In this document: positions 7,078-17,678 of the stretch, one piece after another
How positions within the stretch are numbered: position 1 is the first letter of the stretch
Layout of the letters: each line of letters opens with the position of its first letter
Assembly: GCA_031262365.1 (NCBI GenBank)
Contig: JAISHW010000049.1
Coordinates: 1-59,039, forward strand
DNA from: Lentimicrobiaceae bacterium
GTDB taxonomy: Bacteria; Bacteroidota; Bacteroidia; Bacteroidales; F082
Direction of reading: 5' to 3'
DNA length: 59,039 bases
Notes under the pieces: model-generated
What the model saw: only the letters and a program-made list of their open reading frames with translations
Databases searched by the model: none
What the model was told of the DNA's origin: nothing
Made by a program: the position numbers and the translations under genes

Positions 7078-10000
7078 TTAGAATGTATTCAAATCTATTT
7101 GACGGAGTGCTCCATACCATTTAAGGACTCTTTCTCCATGATTTGTTTTCACATGGATTAAGTATATACCACTTGCTATTGGAACTCCGGCAAAGTTTTT
7201 CAAATCCCAATCAATATACGTTCTTGTCGGATCGTCTTTTTTGAACTGACGAATTTTCGTTCCACTCACATTAAAGATTGTAACCGTACATGTTTCGGGT
7301 AAGTTTACGATCTTAATGCGGTTATCAAGAGCATTTTCTTCGTATGACTTATCTATCGCCATTCCATAATAAGGATTTGGGACGACTGCTATCAAATCAA
7401 GATCTGATTCCATTTTTTTAGCATTAAATACCTCTGCGCTTAATCCTTTTGTTGAGAATTGATACATCGGATAGTAATTATTAATATCCATTCCCTGATG
7501 TACTGTATCTAGTGCATAGTCAGCGTATCCTGCTTTATATGGATTTGCTATACGGATTTTTACTCTTGCATCGTTTGATAGCCATTCTTGACCTTTTACA
7601 CCCATCGGCAGACCTACATACATCACTTGTTTGTAAAAAAACATTTTTAAAATATTAGTTTGTCCAGATGGGATTTTATCTAATGTATCTAATATGGTGT
7701 AGCAGTGTTTTCCGGCATCGTAAGCAGGAACTTTCATATTTATATTTTGTAACGGATATCCATTAGGAAGTGTTCCTGTTATATCTGACACACTCATGAC
7801 ATAAACAAAATGTCTTCCTCCAAACACCGGTGTTTCATCGACTTGGTGGTAAATATTCGGATCAAGAAGTTGCGATTCTAAACCCATATCTTTCGCCGTA
7901 GGATTAAACTGCATGTCGCGACCATTGGCATCGGGGAAATAAGAGTCTTCAGAATATATCATATTCAATCTTGCTCCTGTTTCAATGTTAATTGCATATC
8001 CCGGGAACCATCCCATACCGTTGGCTGCAATGTAATTCGGGTCTTCGGGATTATCACTTGGTTCCATATTCATCGAAGCCGCAAAATTACCTTCTTTATC
8101 AATAGAAGGGGATCTTCTTAAATGGAATCGGGTAGCATTACCTTCAGCTAAATTAAGGTCTTCATGCATTTCAATAACAGGACAGCGTGTCCATTTTGAT
8201 TTATCCGAAGTGAATACAATATCAACACTTGCTGTATGATTTTTAAACATCACAGGGTCACGCGTATAGGTAGTGCTGCTATACCCCGGAGCAACTTTGT
8301 TTATCACAACATTATCTGCTGCTGCTGCAAATATATAAGGTGCCCAAGTACCATAAGCTATTTTTTCATACACTTCATTTGGATCGAGAAATGCTCTATT
8401 ACTACGAATGTCTAGTGGATCTTTTTGTCCGCCCCCGCCCGACCGTATCCAGTTAAGGTAAATTGCAGGATCTGAGCTTAAGTCATTATCTCTAATACCA
8501 TCTAACCAAACTCTCGAACTATCGGCAAATTCTAAAGAACTGGTTATCATACCATTATTAGTTGCAATGATTTCGTATGCAGGAGATATGCTTGTTATAC
8601 CAGTAGCGTCATCCCTGACAGAAGTGCTTCCTACTAACTCCGGACCTATTAGAAACTGTTGTTCGATTGTTATAGAAATACCTCTATCTAAAAACAGCAA
8701 TTCATTTTCCATAAGTGTTGTGGTATCTGATTGAAAGACCTCTCCTGTATTCATGTCTTTCAAAAACCAACGTGAAACCATTTTTTGGGCTGTATCGCCA
8801 ATTATTTCAGATTTTCCGGTAACATTATATATTGTAGCGGCATATAATGTGTCCATCCATAGCTCATAATCTGCTTCTATCAACTTTATAGGATTGACGA
8901 CCTTTACATTAATAGGACCTTTTCCTTTTGCATATTTAGGATTATAAGCTATCGGATAATCCGTATCGCCCAATCTGTTTGTTTCACTTGCAGGAGATTT
9001 ACTTAAAATTTCATTAACGGTTTCTTGTGTTAATTCTAGTTCATTTCCGCCCGATCCATAACCTGCAATACGTGTTATTTCGGCTCCATCTCCATAACTT
9101 GAGTTGGTTACAAGACCATCGACAATCTTATGCGGAATAGCTTCGTATGTTTTAATGTTTTTACGACCTGCTAAATACGGAATTTTCTGACCAAGAAGTC
9201 CGCCTGTAACAGATTGCTCTTGCGAATAATCCATATAGTTATTATAACCGTATGCAATTGCTGTATAATAATATTTTTTATGATTAATCAAGGCAACATC
9301 ACCTTCGGCAAAAGCATCTTGTGTCAATACAAAACTATGTCTGATTCCATCATCAGCTCCATCAACTTCAATTACAGGAATGTTAGCATCAATAGAGGCA
9401 TCATAATTAAAGTTAACCAATTTTCCAACGCCATTTTTTAAGTCGAATTGTGCTACCAAACGGGCTTTGTTTCCATCGTAAATATCATCAATACCGACTG
9501 TATTATCTCTTAATTGGAATATTTGATATCCTTCAAAACGATAAAGTGAATCGCTTCTTATTGTGCCGTTCGTATCAAGAGGATGCGGTTGTGTAATATT
9601 CGGATCATACTCCACATAACTTTCTTTATAGTTATTTGAAGAAGGTGAATTTGAAATGTAAAAGATAACGCCACGATCAAATTCTTGAATTGTCAAATCC
9701 GGTGCTGAAGGACCATCAATCACTTTAAAACAATTGTCAAATAACGCTTGTGCTTTATCGTCTATTGTTCTTAACAATTCTACCGAAGCCCATGCAGTGC
9801 CACTTGTAGCACGTGCCCACGGAATACCTACGGTAATATAGTTCACAGCACCCGGCTCTAATGTAAAAGGACCTGCTGATTGCATGAAACGACGGTCTTC
9901 AGGAGGATTTGGTGATCCGACGTTTCCTGTTTCTTCTGTCCAATACATTCCATTTTGCAACCAACCACTTCCCGGAGCATTTCCTCCTGTTCCCCAATTA

Positions 10001-11451
10001 CACGGATCGGTATTTCCTGGAAACATAAAATCACATTCAACCGAAGTAGTACCTGGGTCGCCGGGATAAGCTGTTCCGCCATAAACCATTTTATTGCCGT
10101 CTCTCCATATCCCACGAAGCAAATTATAATATTCAGGTGCTGTCTGTGGATCGCCTATATTACCACCTGAATTATTATGATAAATAAAACGACGCATACC
10201 AAAGCGCTCATCATCCACTATGTCATTTCCAAAGTTGATACCATTGATACTCACATCACATATTTGCTCCATGATAGTATCTCCTGCAGCAGTAACCTCT
10301 TTGATTTTGTATTTTGGATTATCTGTGCCGTCCGAATCCATATAAGGTCCTTGGAAAAAGTCAACGCCGACTGCCGGAGGATTGGCACCATAAGCCTCTG
10401 GTTCTCCACTACCGTCAACAGCACTCCCATTATAACAATATCCCAATCCTCTGTGGACATCACACCCAACATAGTCGTCCTTAGCATATCCTAAGTCGGT
10501 ATCAACCCATTGCGAGAAATATGTTTTTGTCAGTGTATAAGTTGAACGGTTAATAATTTCATAACTATAGAACGTCATGTTGTTAATTTCGTCGTTCGTG
10601 GCAAAAGCAAAAGCCTGTGCTCTAATTTCCAAACCGATTGGCGATCCTTGTGTTTCTGTATGCGAATTTCCCTTATCATTAAACACCCACCAAAGCGTTT
10701 GGTCTCCTTTGATCACCTGATCAGCCAACACAGAACCGTAAAGCGATCCTTCGATACTTTCATCCATTGTAGGAAGTTTTGTATGGCATAATTCGTTAGA
10801 AACATCATAATAAGGATAATCACCGGCGGTAGGATTGTAAGTTCCGTCGCCATCAGTATCGTAAAAAGGTGCCAGGTAATAACTTTGCCCTTTATCCTGA
10901 TCGCCATGAGCCGGCCATTCCGAAATTTCTACAGGAATCGTATAGTCGTCACTTGGCACAAAATTTCCTTCTTCGTCAATATACGATATAAACTCGTCAA
11001 CAGCAGCTCTTGTTATTTTCCAAAGTTTGTCGTATTCCAAACAGGTCTCTTCATCAATTGAGGCTGTACCATCAATAGTAAGAGGACCTGTCCACCAGTC
11101 ATAACCTACTTGACGAAAACGTACAGCTGCTAATTTTAGCTGGTTATTAATATCAAGACCTCCAATCCATAACGAACCGGCATACATACTCGTGGCAGAT
11201 CCGTTTTTAGGAATAAAATACTTGGATCCTGTTCCTCCCGGCAGGTCCCACCACATATCGCCACCTGAATTGATACGCGCTCTTACATTATTGATGTCTA
11301 ACCACTCAAAAGCAGCTCCGGGCGCACATCCAGCGGTAGTTTGTTTCAGGGTTGTCGTTGATTGTTCATACTTGTATTTTTCTGCCCACCCCTGAACGGC
11401 ACTAAACGTAAATAGTGCCGCAAACAACATTCGGATAATATTATTCTTCAT
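7078..11451 (-). CDS. Very large secreted protein with T9SS-type C-terminal domain
   Basis: 1457 residues from the ATG at 11451 (MKNNIIRMLFAALF; an upstream ATG at 11478 is possible). The signal peptide ends near GWAEK. The N-terminal region repeatedly shows MWWDLPGG, SLWIGGLD and WW-rich motifs, followed by long beta-rich sequence with no enzyme motif that I recognise. The last roughly 90 residues (VVPNPYYG ... TVTIFNVSGTKI ... GVPIASGIYLIHVK) resemble a T9SS sorting domain, extended by a short tail. It lies between a TonB-dependent receptor and a PorV/PorQ-family barrel, all on the minus strand with gaps of 26-51 bp. It is therefore probably co-transcribed and acts at the cell surface. Function unknown. 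Confidence 0.75.
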   Translation of the reverse strand: MKNNIIRMLFAALFTFSAVQGWAEKYKYEQSTTTLKQTTAGCAPGAAFEWLDINNVRARINSGGDMWWDLPGGTGSKYFIPKNGSATSMYAGSLWIGGLDINNQLKLAAVRFRQVGYDWWTGPLTIDGTASIDEETCLEYDKLWKITRAAVDEFISYIDEEGNFVPSDDYTIPVEISEWPAHGDQDKGQSYYLAPFYDTDGDGTYNPTAGDYPYYDVSNELCHTKLPTMDESIEGSLYGSVLADQVIKGDQTLWWVFNDKGNSHTETQGSPIGLEIRAQAFAFATNDEINNMTFYSYEIINRSTYTLTKTYFSQWVDTDLGYAKDDYVGCDVHRGLGYCYNGSAVDGSGEPEAYGANPPAVGVDFFQGPYMDSDGTDNPKYKIKEVTAAGDTIMEQICDVSINGINFGNDIVDDERFGMRRFIYHNNSGGNIGDPQTAPEYYNLLRGIWRDGNKMVYGGTAYPGDPGTTSVECDFMFPGNTDPCNWGTGGNAPGSGWLQNGMYWTEETGNVGSPNPPEDRRFMQSAGPFTLEPGAVNYITVGIPWARATSGTAWASVELLRTIDDKAQALFDNCFKVIDGPSAPDLTIQEFDRGVIFYISNSPSSNNYKESYVEYDPNITQPHPLDTNGTIRSDSLYRFEGYQIFQLRDNTVGIDDIYDGNKARLVAQFDLKNGVGKLVNFNYDASIDANIPVIEVDGADDGIRHSFVLTQDAFAEGDVALINHKKYYYTAIAYGYNNYMDYSQEQSVTGGLLGQKIPYLAGRKNIKTYEAIPHKIVDGLVTNSSYGDGAEITRIAGYGSGGNELELTQETVNEILSKSPASETNRLGDTDYPIAYNPKYAKGKGPINVKVVNPIKLIEADYELWMDTLYAATIYNVTGKSEIIGDTAQKMVSRWFLKDMNTGEVFQSDTTTLMENELLFLDRGISITIEQQFLIGPELVGSTSVRDDATGITSISPAYEIIATNNGMITSSLEFADSSRVWLDGIRDNDLSSDPAIYLNWIRSGGGGQKDPLDIRSNRAFLDPNEVYEKIAYGTWAPYIFAAAADNVVINKVAPGYSSTTYTRDPVMFKNHTASVDIVFTSDKSKWTRCPVIEMHEDLNLAEGNATRFHLRRSPSIDKEGNFAASMNMEPSDNPEDPNYIAANGMGWFPGYAINIETGARLNMIYSEDSYFPDANGRDMQFNPTAKDMGLESQLLDPNIYHQVDETPVFGGRHFVYVMSVSDITGTLPNGYPLQNINMKVPAYDAGKHCYTILDTLDKIPSGQTNILKMFFYKQVMYVGLPMGVKGQEWLSNDARVKIRIANPYKAGYADYALDTVHQGMDINNYYPMYQFSTKGLSAEVFNAKKMESDLDLIAVVPNPYYGMAIDKSYEENALDNRIKIVNLPETCTVTIFNVSGTKIRQFKKDDPTRTYIDWDLKNFAGVPIASGIYLIHVKTNHGERVLKWYGALRQIDLNTF

Positions 11452-11502
11452 TGTATCAGTAATTAATTTCTTATTCATATTTATTTTACGTACATCTCCC
11501 TA

Positions 11503-14500
11503 TTAGAAGTTAAAGACAACACCCAATCTGATTTGACGAGGCGAACTATAATTAGCAGGATTGTTTACATATAGAGAATACAACTCAGCGAAAGCTACCG
11601 GATCAAGTTGTGTACTAATTTGACGTTGGTATTCCGGTGCTGTCAAATAACCATCATCATCGGGGTTACCTGTCGCTGCGTATACGCCCATTACATTTTC
11701 CGTACCAAGGATGTTAAGGATTTGAAGGTATACATTTAAGTAGGCATTTCTTCTGTTTTCCTTATCCTTTTTACCTAATTTGACATCAATATCTTTATCC
11801 AATTTGAAATCAAGACGGAATTGCCAAGGAAGTCTTGAACCATAGTAAGTTCCTTTCAAAAGATTATTTCCTCCTGTAAGAGGCGAGGTTACTTCGCGAG
11901 CAGCCGTATAAGGAGTGCCGGAACCGCCACCTAGTGTTAAAGAGAATCCTGTATTATTCAACACTTGTAAAGGTGCTTTATCTTTTTTCTCACGTTTAAT
12001 AACAGGTCCGTTATAGTCTTTTCCTTTGCTAAAGCGGTAATCTAAAACTAAGTTAAATTGATGACGGCGGTCCCAAGGCATCGGAATGGTTGAGCGTAAG
12101 TTAGGCAAACCGGCTGCGATAAGCGAGGCTGCTGTTGTTGTTGTGGCACCTGTTGCATTTGCAAACTGCAAGGTATAACTCGCTCTTATACGTGTATTTC
12201 CGGTTCTTCTCAAGTCATAGTCTAATGTAATACCTTTTACCGTACCAAAGTCTAAGTTATTGAATGATGTATAATCTTTTGGATAAGCTCCTGTGAAACG
12301 ATAAACCTGAATCATGTTACGCATTTCACGGTAAAATCCTGTCAACGTAAGCGAAGACGTATTTGTAAGTTTTTGTGTGAAACCCAATTCATAATCTATC
12401 GTCTGTGTCGGTTTCAATGCCGGATTGTTAATTGTCGATCCTATTTCATTGAAATAATAGTAGGTAGCTGCTGTTGATTGCAAACCACTTGTAGGACGTT
12501 GTGTCAACACATCATAATGAGCAAAGAATAAGGCTTCATCAGAAATCGGGAACGAAAACGAAATACGAGGCATTACATTAATTTGCGGCTCATAATCCTT
12601 GAACGAAGAGATGTTAACGCGGCTTTGATTTGGATCTTTTAAATAAGGCGAAATTCCCGATCCTTTATCCAAAACAACAGAGGGGTCTTGAATCACGGCA
12701 CCGTTTTGGTCAAACCAAGTATTTCCAGAACGATAACCAACAATTTCTTTTGGGTCGTTATTACTATTAATGTAAACAACATATTCCGATCCAATACTTC
12801 CTGGGTGTGTTACAGCAACGTCACCTACTTTAGAAGTTTCGCCCGCAGTATAAGCGTTGTATAATAAATAAGGATCTTTCAACACTTTTTGGTTTGCATC
12901 AAAGCGGTCGACACGGACACCTACATTAAAGATAAGATCTCTGAAAGCAAATTTATCTTGGATATATCCTGCCATATATATTGGCTTGAAAGCACCTATC
13001 GGACGTGTATAGTTTCCTTTTTCGTCCATTTCAGTAAAGAAATCTTCAAAACTCGGATTGCTGCTCAAACGGTTTCCTTTGTAGTCATAACCGGCATAAC
13101 TTACATATTGCGAACCATTATTAAGGATTTCATCTGCACTAAACAAATCCATATCAAAAAGATTTTCGCCTACATTGATTGTATGCATTTTTCCTTTTTC
13201 ATCGTAATAATCAATTGTGTGATTATTAAAATCGTATGAGTCGATTACGATGTAGTCGGTTCCGTTTGTTGGAAGTCCTAATTTTTGACGTAAATTATAG
13301 TCAAATGTTCTTTGTGACGCTCCATCATAACGTCTTGGATACATAACCGTGTCAACAATACCACCATGAGAGATAACATACGGATTATCCATGTCTAACT
13401 GTAAAATATGTTCGTTCGTCAAACCACGCATTAACGACCACAAGCCTACGGGGGCGTATTGAACATAACGGTTGTTGCGTTGTTCGTACTGCAATCCCAT
13501 TTTAATTTCATGGTTTCCTATAGTCATTGCTCCGGAAACATTAACCGAAAATTGGTCATTGTCTGTTATTCCATAATTCGATTGGATAGCTCCCGGTGCT
13601 CCATACATTCCATAGAAACTACCTGAAGTATTTCCGTTTAAGAGTCCTCCTCCTAACATGATATCCGTAAAATTCTGATAATTGCCTACCGGATCGTCTG
13701 GATAGGTCTCATAATACTGTGACGTAAATCTTGATACCAACGGGTTTGCATTACCTGCATAAAAATTTACCAAAGTATCATAATCCCAAGAGGTAAGCGC
13801 ATATACATCGGTATACGTATGACCATTAACTGTTACGGTTTGTCCAGGTGCATAAGAAGTTGTCTTAAGTACCTCGAATTTACCTAAATAGCCATATTTA
13901 AATATATCGTCCCAATGGTCAGGGTCTCCATATTTGTTTTTCTGTTTTGTATAGTCTGCTTGAATCGTATAATAGAAATTCTTAATTAAAGAGGTGCTTT
14001 CAGGATCTGTTGGAAAACGTTGTGTAAAACGACCGTATACACGCCATGTATTGTTATCATATTCTGCATTTTTATCGTAATTAAAATAAGAATGTGAATA
14101 ATTATATTCGTTACCATGCGATTTATTATAATTACCTCCGAAAGTCAAATTAATTGTTTCTGTAGTCCTTATATTAATGTTACCGGAAAGTGAAACGCCA
14201 TAATTACTCGTGTTTTTAGACGTTTTGATATGTTCCATTTGCGAACCGTTAACAAATTCACCATTACGATAGGTTCCTGCTCCAAATCCTGATGGACGTA
14301 ACGGGTTTGCACTAATTTCGGCTATTACTTCATCTTTAGCTTTGTAATGACCTATAGCCGAAGGGTTTCCATCTCTATTGTAATTAAAATCTCCCGCAAG
14401 AAAGAATCCAATCAAAGCAGTTTCATGTTTCTTTCCTTTGATAAGAGGTCCTTGTACGTTAAGTCCGACACGACTTGTTCCGAAAGCATCTAGAAATTCT

Positions 14501-15216
14501 GAAGTTTCGGCTTCGATACCGGCACCAAATGTACGCGAAGGTCCTTTCGTTACCATATTGATAACTCCTCCTGTAGCATCACCATATTGAGCCGGTGTAC
14601 CGCCCAATATAACGTCAACCTGACTGATTGCAGATTGTGGAATACTACTCGAACCGATTACACGTACACCGTCGATGTAAACAGCCGTAGCGTCAGAACG
14701 TGATCCACGCACATTACCACGTTCACCGTCAGCCGAAAATACACCTCCAACAGTAGCCGCAACTGCTTCAGCCGAACGGTTCGGCATTTTTGCGATTTCT
14801 TCGGCAGTTACTGATGCTCCGGTACTTGTTTGGTCTTTCGAAATCAATGGAATTTTGTAGTCGGTAACAACTACTTCGTCTAAAGCAATCGTTGAAGGTG
14901 TCAAGATGATGTCTTCAAAAGTAATTTTGTTTGATGTGATGACCACACCGTTCGTTACTTTTGTTGCGTAGCCAACAAATGTTGCTTTCAACGTGTACGT
15001 TCCGGGAGGAATCGGGTTAATAACATAGTTACCGTCAAAGTCCGAAGTAGCCCCTCCCACTTGTGTTCCGCCATTTTCGAGAACAATGTTAGCAAACGGG
15101 ACAGGTTCCTTGGTGTCTTTCTCAATAACTTTTCCTTGTAATCTTCCTTGCTGTGCAAAAGCTAATGTACAAGACATCAGCACAATGCACAAGGTTAACA
15201 GTAAATTTCTCAACAT
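11503..15216 (-). CDS. TonB-dependent receptor, SusC/RagA-like
   Basis: 1237 residues from MLRNLLLTLCIVLMSCTLAF (15216), chosen because the signal peptide begins there; the frame is open to 15294. Domains in order: CarboxypepD_reg-like/Ig-like domain (about 22-110: LQGKVIEKDTKEPVPFANIV ... NPIPPGTYTLKA), plug domain (about 130-240, with PNRSAEAVAATVGGVF, GSRSDATAVYIDGVRV and GGTPAQYGDATGGVINMVTK), and a long beta-barrel ending LGVVFNF with terminal Phe. It imports a ligand across the outer membrane using TonB energy. No SusD lipoprotein is adjacent; the downstream partners are the large T9SS-like protein and the barrel instead. First gene of its operon. Confidence 0.9.
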   Translation of the reverse strand: MLRNLLLTLCIVLMSCTLAFAQQGRLQGKVIEKDTKEPVPFANIVLENGGTQVGGATSDFDGNYVINPIPPGTYTLKATFVGYATKVTNGVVITSNKITFEDIILTPSTIALDEVVVTDYKIPLISKDQTSTGASVTAEEIAKMPNRSAEAVAATVGGVFSADGERGNVRGSRSDATAVYIDGVRVIGSSSIPQSAISQVDVILGGTPAQYGDATGGVINMVTKGPSRTFGAGIEAETSEFLDAFGTSRVGLNVQGPLIKGKKHETALIGFFLAGDFNYNRDGNPSAIGHYKAKDEVIAEISANPLRPSGFGAGTYRNGEFVNGSQMEHIKTSKNTSNYGVSLSGNINIRTTETINLTFGGNYNKSHGNEYNYSHSYFNYDKNAEYDNNTWRVYGRFTQRFPTDPESTSLIKNFYYTIQADYTKQKNKYGDPDHWDDIFKYGYLGKFEVLKTTSYAPGQTVTVNGHTYTDVYALTSWDYDTLVNFYAGNANPLVSRFTSQYYETYPDDPVGNYQNFTDIMLGGGLLNGNTSGSFYGMYGAPGAIQSNYGITDNDQFSVNVSGAMTIGNHEIKMGLQYEQRNNRYVQYAPVGLWSLMRGLTNEHILQLDMDNPYVISHGGIVDTVMYPRRYDGASQRTFDYNLRQKLGLPTNGTDYIVIDSYDFNNHTIDYYDEKGKMHTINVGENLFDMDLFSADEILNNGSQYVSYAGYDYKGNRLSSNPSFEDFFTEMDEKGNYTRPIGAFKPIYMAGYIQDKFAFRDLIFNVGVRVDRFDANQKVLKDPYLLYNAYTAGETSKVGDVAVTHPGSIGSEYVVYINSNNDPKEIVGYRSGNTWFDQNGAVIQDPSVVLDKGSGISPYLKDPNQSRVNISSFKDYEPQINVMPRISFSFPISDEALFFAHYDVLTQRPTSGLQSTAATYYYFNEIGSTINNPALKPTQTIDYELGFTQKLTNTSSLTLTGFYREMRNMIQVYRFTGAYPKDYTSFNNLDFGTVKGITLDYDLRRTGNTRIRASYTLQFANATGATTTTAASLIAAGLPNLRSTIPMPWDRRHQFNLVLDYRFSKGKDYNGPVIKREKKDKAPLQVLNNTGFSLTLGGGSGTPYTAAREVTSPLTGGNNLLKGTYYGSRLPWQFRLDFKLDKDIDVKLGKKDKENRRNAYLNVYLQILNILGTENVMGVYAATGNPDDDGYLTAPEYQRQISTQLDPVAFAELYSLYVNNPANYSSPRQIRLGVVFNF

Positions 15217-15572
15217 ACCATGTAATTTTATGTTATAATACTCGTTTTGTGCGTTAAAAGGCTGTAAAGATAAAAACAAATCATTTAACTTCACAAGAAA
15301 AAAGAATGAAAGAGTAAAAAAAAAATTAAGATACTTTAACAGTATGGGTGTTTTAATATCGTTTTATGGATCATTGCTTTTTTAAAAGCACCTTTCTTTT
15401 TCGTTCTTTTATTGTGTTATATTTCTGTTAATAGCTTTCTTATCAAGGTTTCTTTCTGCGTTTATTTTATGGCGAACAGCAAGTGCCGCTATTATTTTCG
15501 TAGGTTATTTTTTGTTGTTGTTTTCATTTGAGGCATGTTGAAATGAAAAATCTTTTTCATTCGTCGCATTAT
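15217..15572. other. Intergenic region, 356 bp, nothing firmly identified
   Basis: AT-rich spacer between the receptor operon and the LytTR regulator, both on the minus strand. It should hold the receptor promoter. The box TATCTTTA on the minus strand near 15264-15271 is one mismatch from TAnnTTTG. A small inverted repeat (ATGAAAAA-tc-TTTTTCAT) near 15543-15560 is close to the start of the spacer. No gene or RNA is seen. Confidence 0.4.
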
Positions 15573-16331
15573 TTAAAGATTATTGATGATCTCTAATATA
15601 TTTTCTTTTTTTCGGCGCGAAACCGGCACACGTGTTTTATCGGACAAAATAAGTTCCGATTTGCCTTTATCGTAGTTGATGATGTATTTTATATTTACAA
15701 GGTGTGATTTGTGTGTCCGAACAAAATCACCATCTTGTAACATGTGTTCAATTTCTTTAAGTGTTTTGCTGACGAGCAACATGGTTCCGTCGGTAAAATA
15801 CAAGCGTGTGTAATAGTTGTCCGATTCGCAACGAATTATTTTGTCGTGTTCTATTACATGTATTTTTTCGGCAGTTGCCAATACAATTTTTTTCGGCTGT
15901 ATCGCTTCGTGATCGGTATTGCTTATGCTATTTTCGAAATCTTTTTGACTGCTTCGTTGTTCTTTTAAGCGTTTTACTTTTTCAACAGCGGCGATTAATT
16001 CTTCGGGAACAATTGGTTTTAATAAATAATCGATTGCCTCCGAACGAATGGCTTGAATGGCAAATTGTTCGAAAGCCGTGGTAAATACAACTGCAAAATC
16101 TTGATTTTCAAATTCGTTCAACAACCGAAAACCACTTCCATCGGGCATTTCGATGTCAAGAAAGACTAAATCTGGTTTGTGTTCTTTTATGAGTTGTACG
16201 GCTTCTTTCACATTTCCGGCTTCGCCATGAACCATTACATTAGGACAATAACGGACTAATAGGGCTTTCAGAAGTTCGCGTGATTTTTGCTCGTCTTCAA
16301 CTATTATACATCGAATCATTGTTTTTTGCAT
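15573..16331 (-). CDS. LytTR-family response regulator
   Basis: 252 residues. N-terminal receiver domain: acidic pair VEDE near the start, phospho-acceptor Asp in LVFLDIEMPDGSG (about residue 58), and conserved Lys in YLLKPI. C-terminal LytTR DNA-binding domain (about 145-250) with CESDNYYTRLYFTDG and RTHKSHLVNIKYI. It overlaps the end of the sensor kinase gene by 35 bp, so the two are translationally coupled and form one two-component system. It lies just downstream of the kinase and next to the TonB-receptor operon, a possible target. Confidence 0.92.
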   Translation of the reverse strand: MQKTMIRCIIVEDEQKSRELLKALLVRYCPNVMVHGEAGNVKEAVQLIKEHKPDLVFLDIEMPDGSGFRLLNEFENQDFAVVFTTAFEQFAIQAIRSEAIDYLLKPIVPEELIAAVEKVKRLKEQRSSQKDFENSISNTDHEAIQPKKIVLATAEKIHVIEHDKIIRCESDNYYTRLYFTDGTMLLVSKTLKEIEHMLQDGDFVRTHKSHLVNIKYIINYDKGKSELILSDKTRVPVSRRKKENILEIINNL

Positions 16332-17232
16332 TTATTTTAATTTCTACTCGCGTGCCGCAAGCTTCGTTTTGGTTGTCGTATAAATCTGTTATATGAATTG
16401 TATATTGTCCTTGCGCGTAACGATTCATTAGGTTTAATTGTTCTGCCACAACTTGCATTCCTTTTGCCGTTCGAACAATTCCGGAATTTTCTTTGATTTC
16501 GATTGCTTTTTTTCTTCCCACGCCGTTGTCTTGTATGATGCACATAATAACGGATTCCGATTGTTTTTCAAATTTGACGTGTAGTAATCCTTTTCTTCCT
16601 TTTATGTGCATCAACCCATGATTGATCGCGTTGTCTATGTAAGGTTGTAAAATCATTGAAGGAATTTCGGTTGTTTTGACATCAATTTCGGAGTCTATTT
16701 CCAAGTCAAAATCAAAACGACCACCGAAGCGTAAATGTTCAATATCGAGATAAAGTCGAATCGCGTCAATTTCTTCTTCTATTGTAACAAATTTTTTGGA
16801 AGCATTACTTAATATTCTTCGCAAAAATTTTGAAAACATAATTATGTTTTTCAAGGCATTATCCGTATCATTTATCACAATATAAAGTTGGATGCTGTTT
16901 AAAGCGTTGAATAGCATGTGCGGGTTCATTTGTATTTGCAACGCTCTTTGCTTGAGGAAAAACAATTGCTGCTCGTATTGTTTTAGCGCAAGTTCGGCTT
17001 CTTTTTTCTTTCGGGCGTTAACGATGCTTCTCGAAATAAAATAAGTGATTACCAATCCGGCAACTAGTAAGGTCAAAAAAATAAGACTATTGCACCACCC
17101 TATTTTCCGGCTGTTTATTGATTCTATTTGTTGCAACGTTGTTGTATCAATAGCAGCAAAATCGTTATTGCAACTGATTCCGACAGAAAACAGTTCGTAA
17201 AAATTCGATGCGATGACGTTTATTTCGTTCAT
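16297..17232 (-). CDS. LytS-type sensor histidine kinase
   Basis: 311 residues. About 45 N-terminal residues are followed by one membrane helix (SLIFLTLLVAGLVITYFISR, about 49-68), a short coiled coil, then the His_kinase domain with the phospho-His motif NPHMLFNALNSIQ and an HATPase region (ILQPYIDNAINHGL, DNGVGRKKA). The periplasmic part is unusually small: many Bacteroidota kinases of this type carry TPR or Reg_prop repeats there. Signal unknown. Partner of the LytTR regulator that overlaps its 3' end. Confidence 0.9.
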   Translation of the reverse strand: MNEINVIASNFYELFSVGISCNNDFAAIDTTTLQQIESINSRKIGWCNSLIFLTLLVAGLVITYFISRSIVNARKKKEAELALKQYEQQLFFLKQRALQIQMNPHMLFNALNSIQLYIVINDTDNALKNIIMFSKFLRRILSNASKKFVTIEEEIDAIRLYLDIEHLRFGGRFDFDLEIDSEIDVKTTEIPSMILQPYIDNAINHGLMHIKGRKGLLHVKFEKQSESVIMCIIQDNGVGRKKAIEIKENSGIVRTAKGMQVVAEQLNLMNRYAQGQYTIHITDLYDNQNEACGTRVEIKINAKNNDSMYNS

Positions 17233-17241
17233 TAAATTGAT

Positions 17242-17529
17242 TTATTCTTGTGCGAATGCAAAGTTTCGTTGAAACCAATTCTTTTGCATGTTTCTGTTTG
17301 CTTTTCTGCTCTCTTTATTTACACGTTTCATCAATTTCTTCGTCGCATCCGATTGCATTTTGTAATGTTCTTTTTTGGCTTTTTCGTCAGCTTTCTGCTC
17401 TGCTTTTACCGCTTTTTCGATACTTTTTTCCATCTTTTTTTCCGACTTACTCGCTTTTGATGAGGCACATGATGTTGCAGATGCTAAAAAGAAAAAAGAA
17501 AAAAACACGACGAATAAACTTTTTCTCAT
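17242..17529 (-). CDS. Small lysine-rich lipoprotein
   Basis: 95 residues from MRKSLFVVFFSFFFLASATS (17529); an upstream ATG at 17556 would put eight polar residues before the signal. The lipobox is SATSC, so a mature lipoprotein of about 75 residues is expected. That part is almost entirely Lys, Glu and Ala (EKKMEKSIEKAVKAEQKADE), helical and coiled-coil-like, ending NMQKNWFQRNFAFAQE. No known domain. It ends 9 bp before the kinase start and is probably the first gene of that operon. Confidence 0.6.
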   Translation of the reverse strand: MRKSLFVVFFSFFFLASATSCASSKASKSEKKMEKSIEKAVKAEQKADEKAKKEHYKMQSDATKKLMKRVNKESRKANRNMQKNWFQRNFAFAQE

Positions 17530-17678
17530 GCGTATGTCAAGTCGATTTATTTTCACACAAACATATAAAAAAACATCATGCGATCCCTAAAAATTAATCG
17601 CTCAACAAAGCCCCGCTTTCAGTCGTTTATTTGCTTAATTTTGAAGCTTATTAGAAAAATAAGAATTGCAATAACGCG

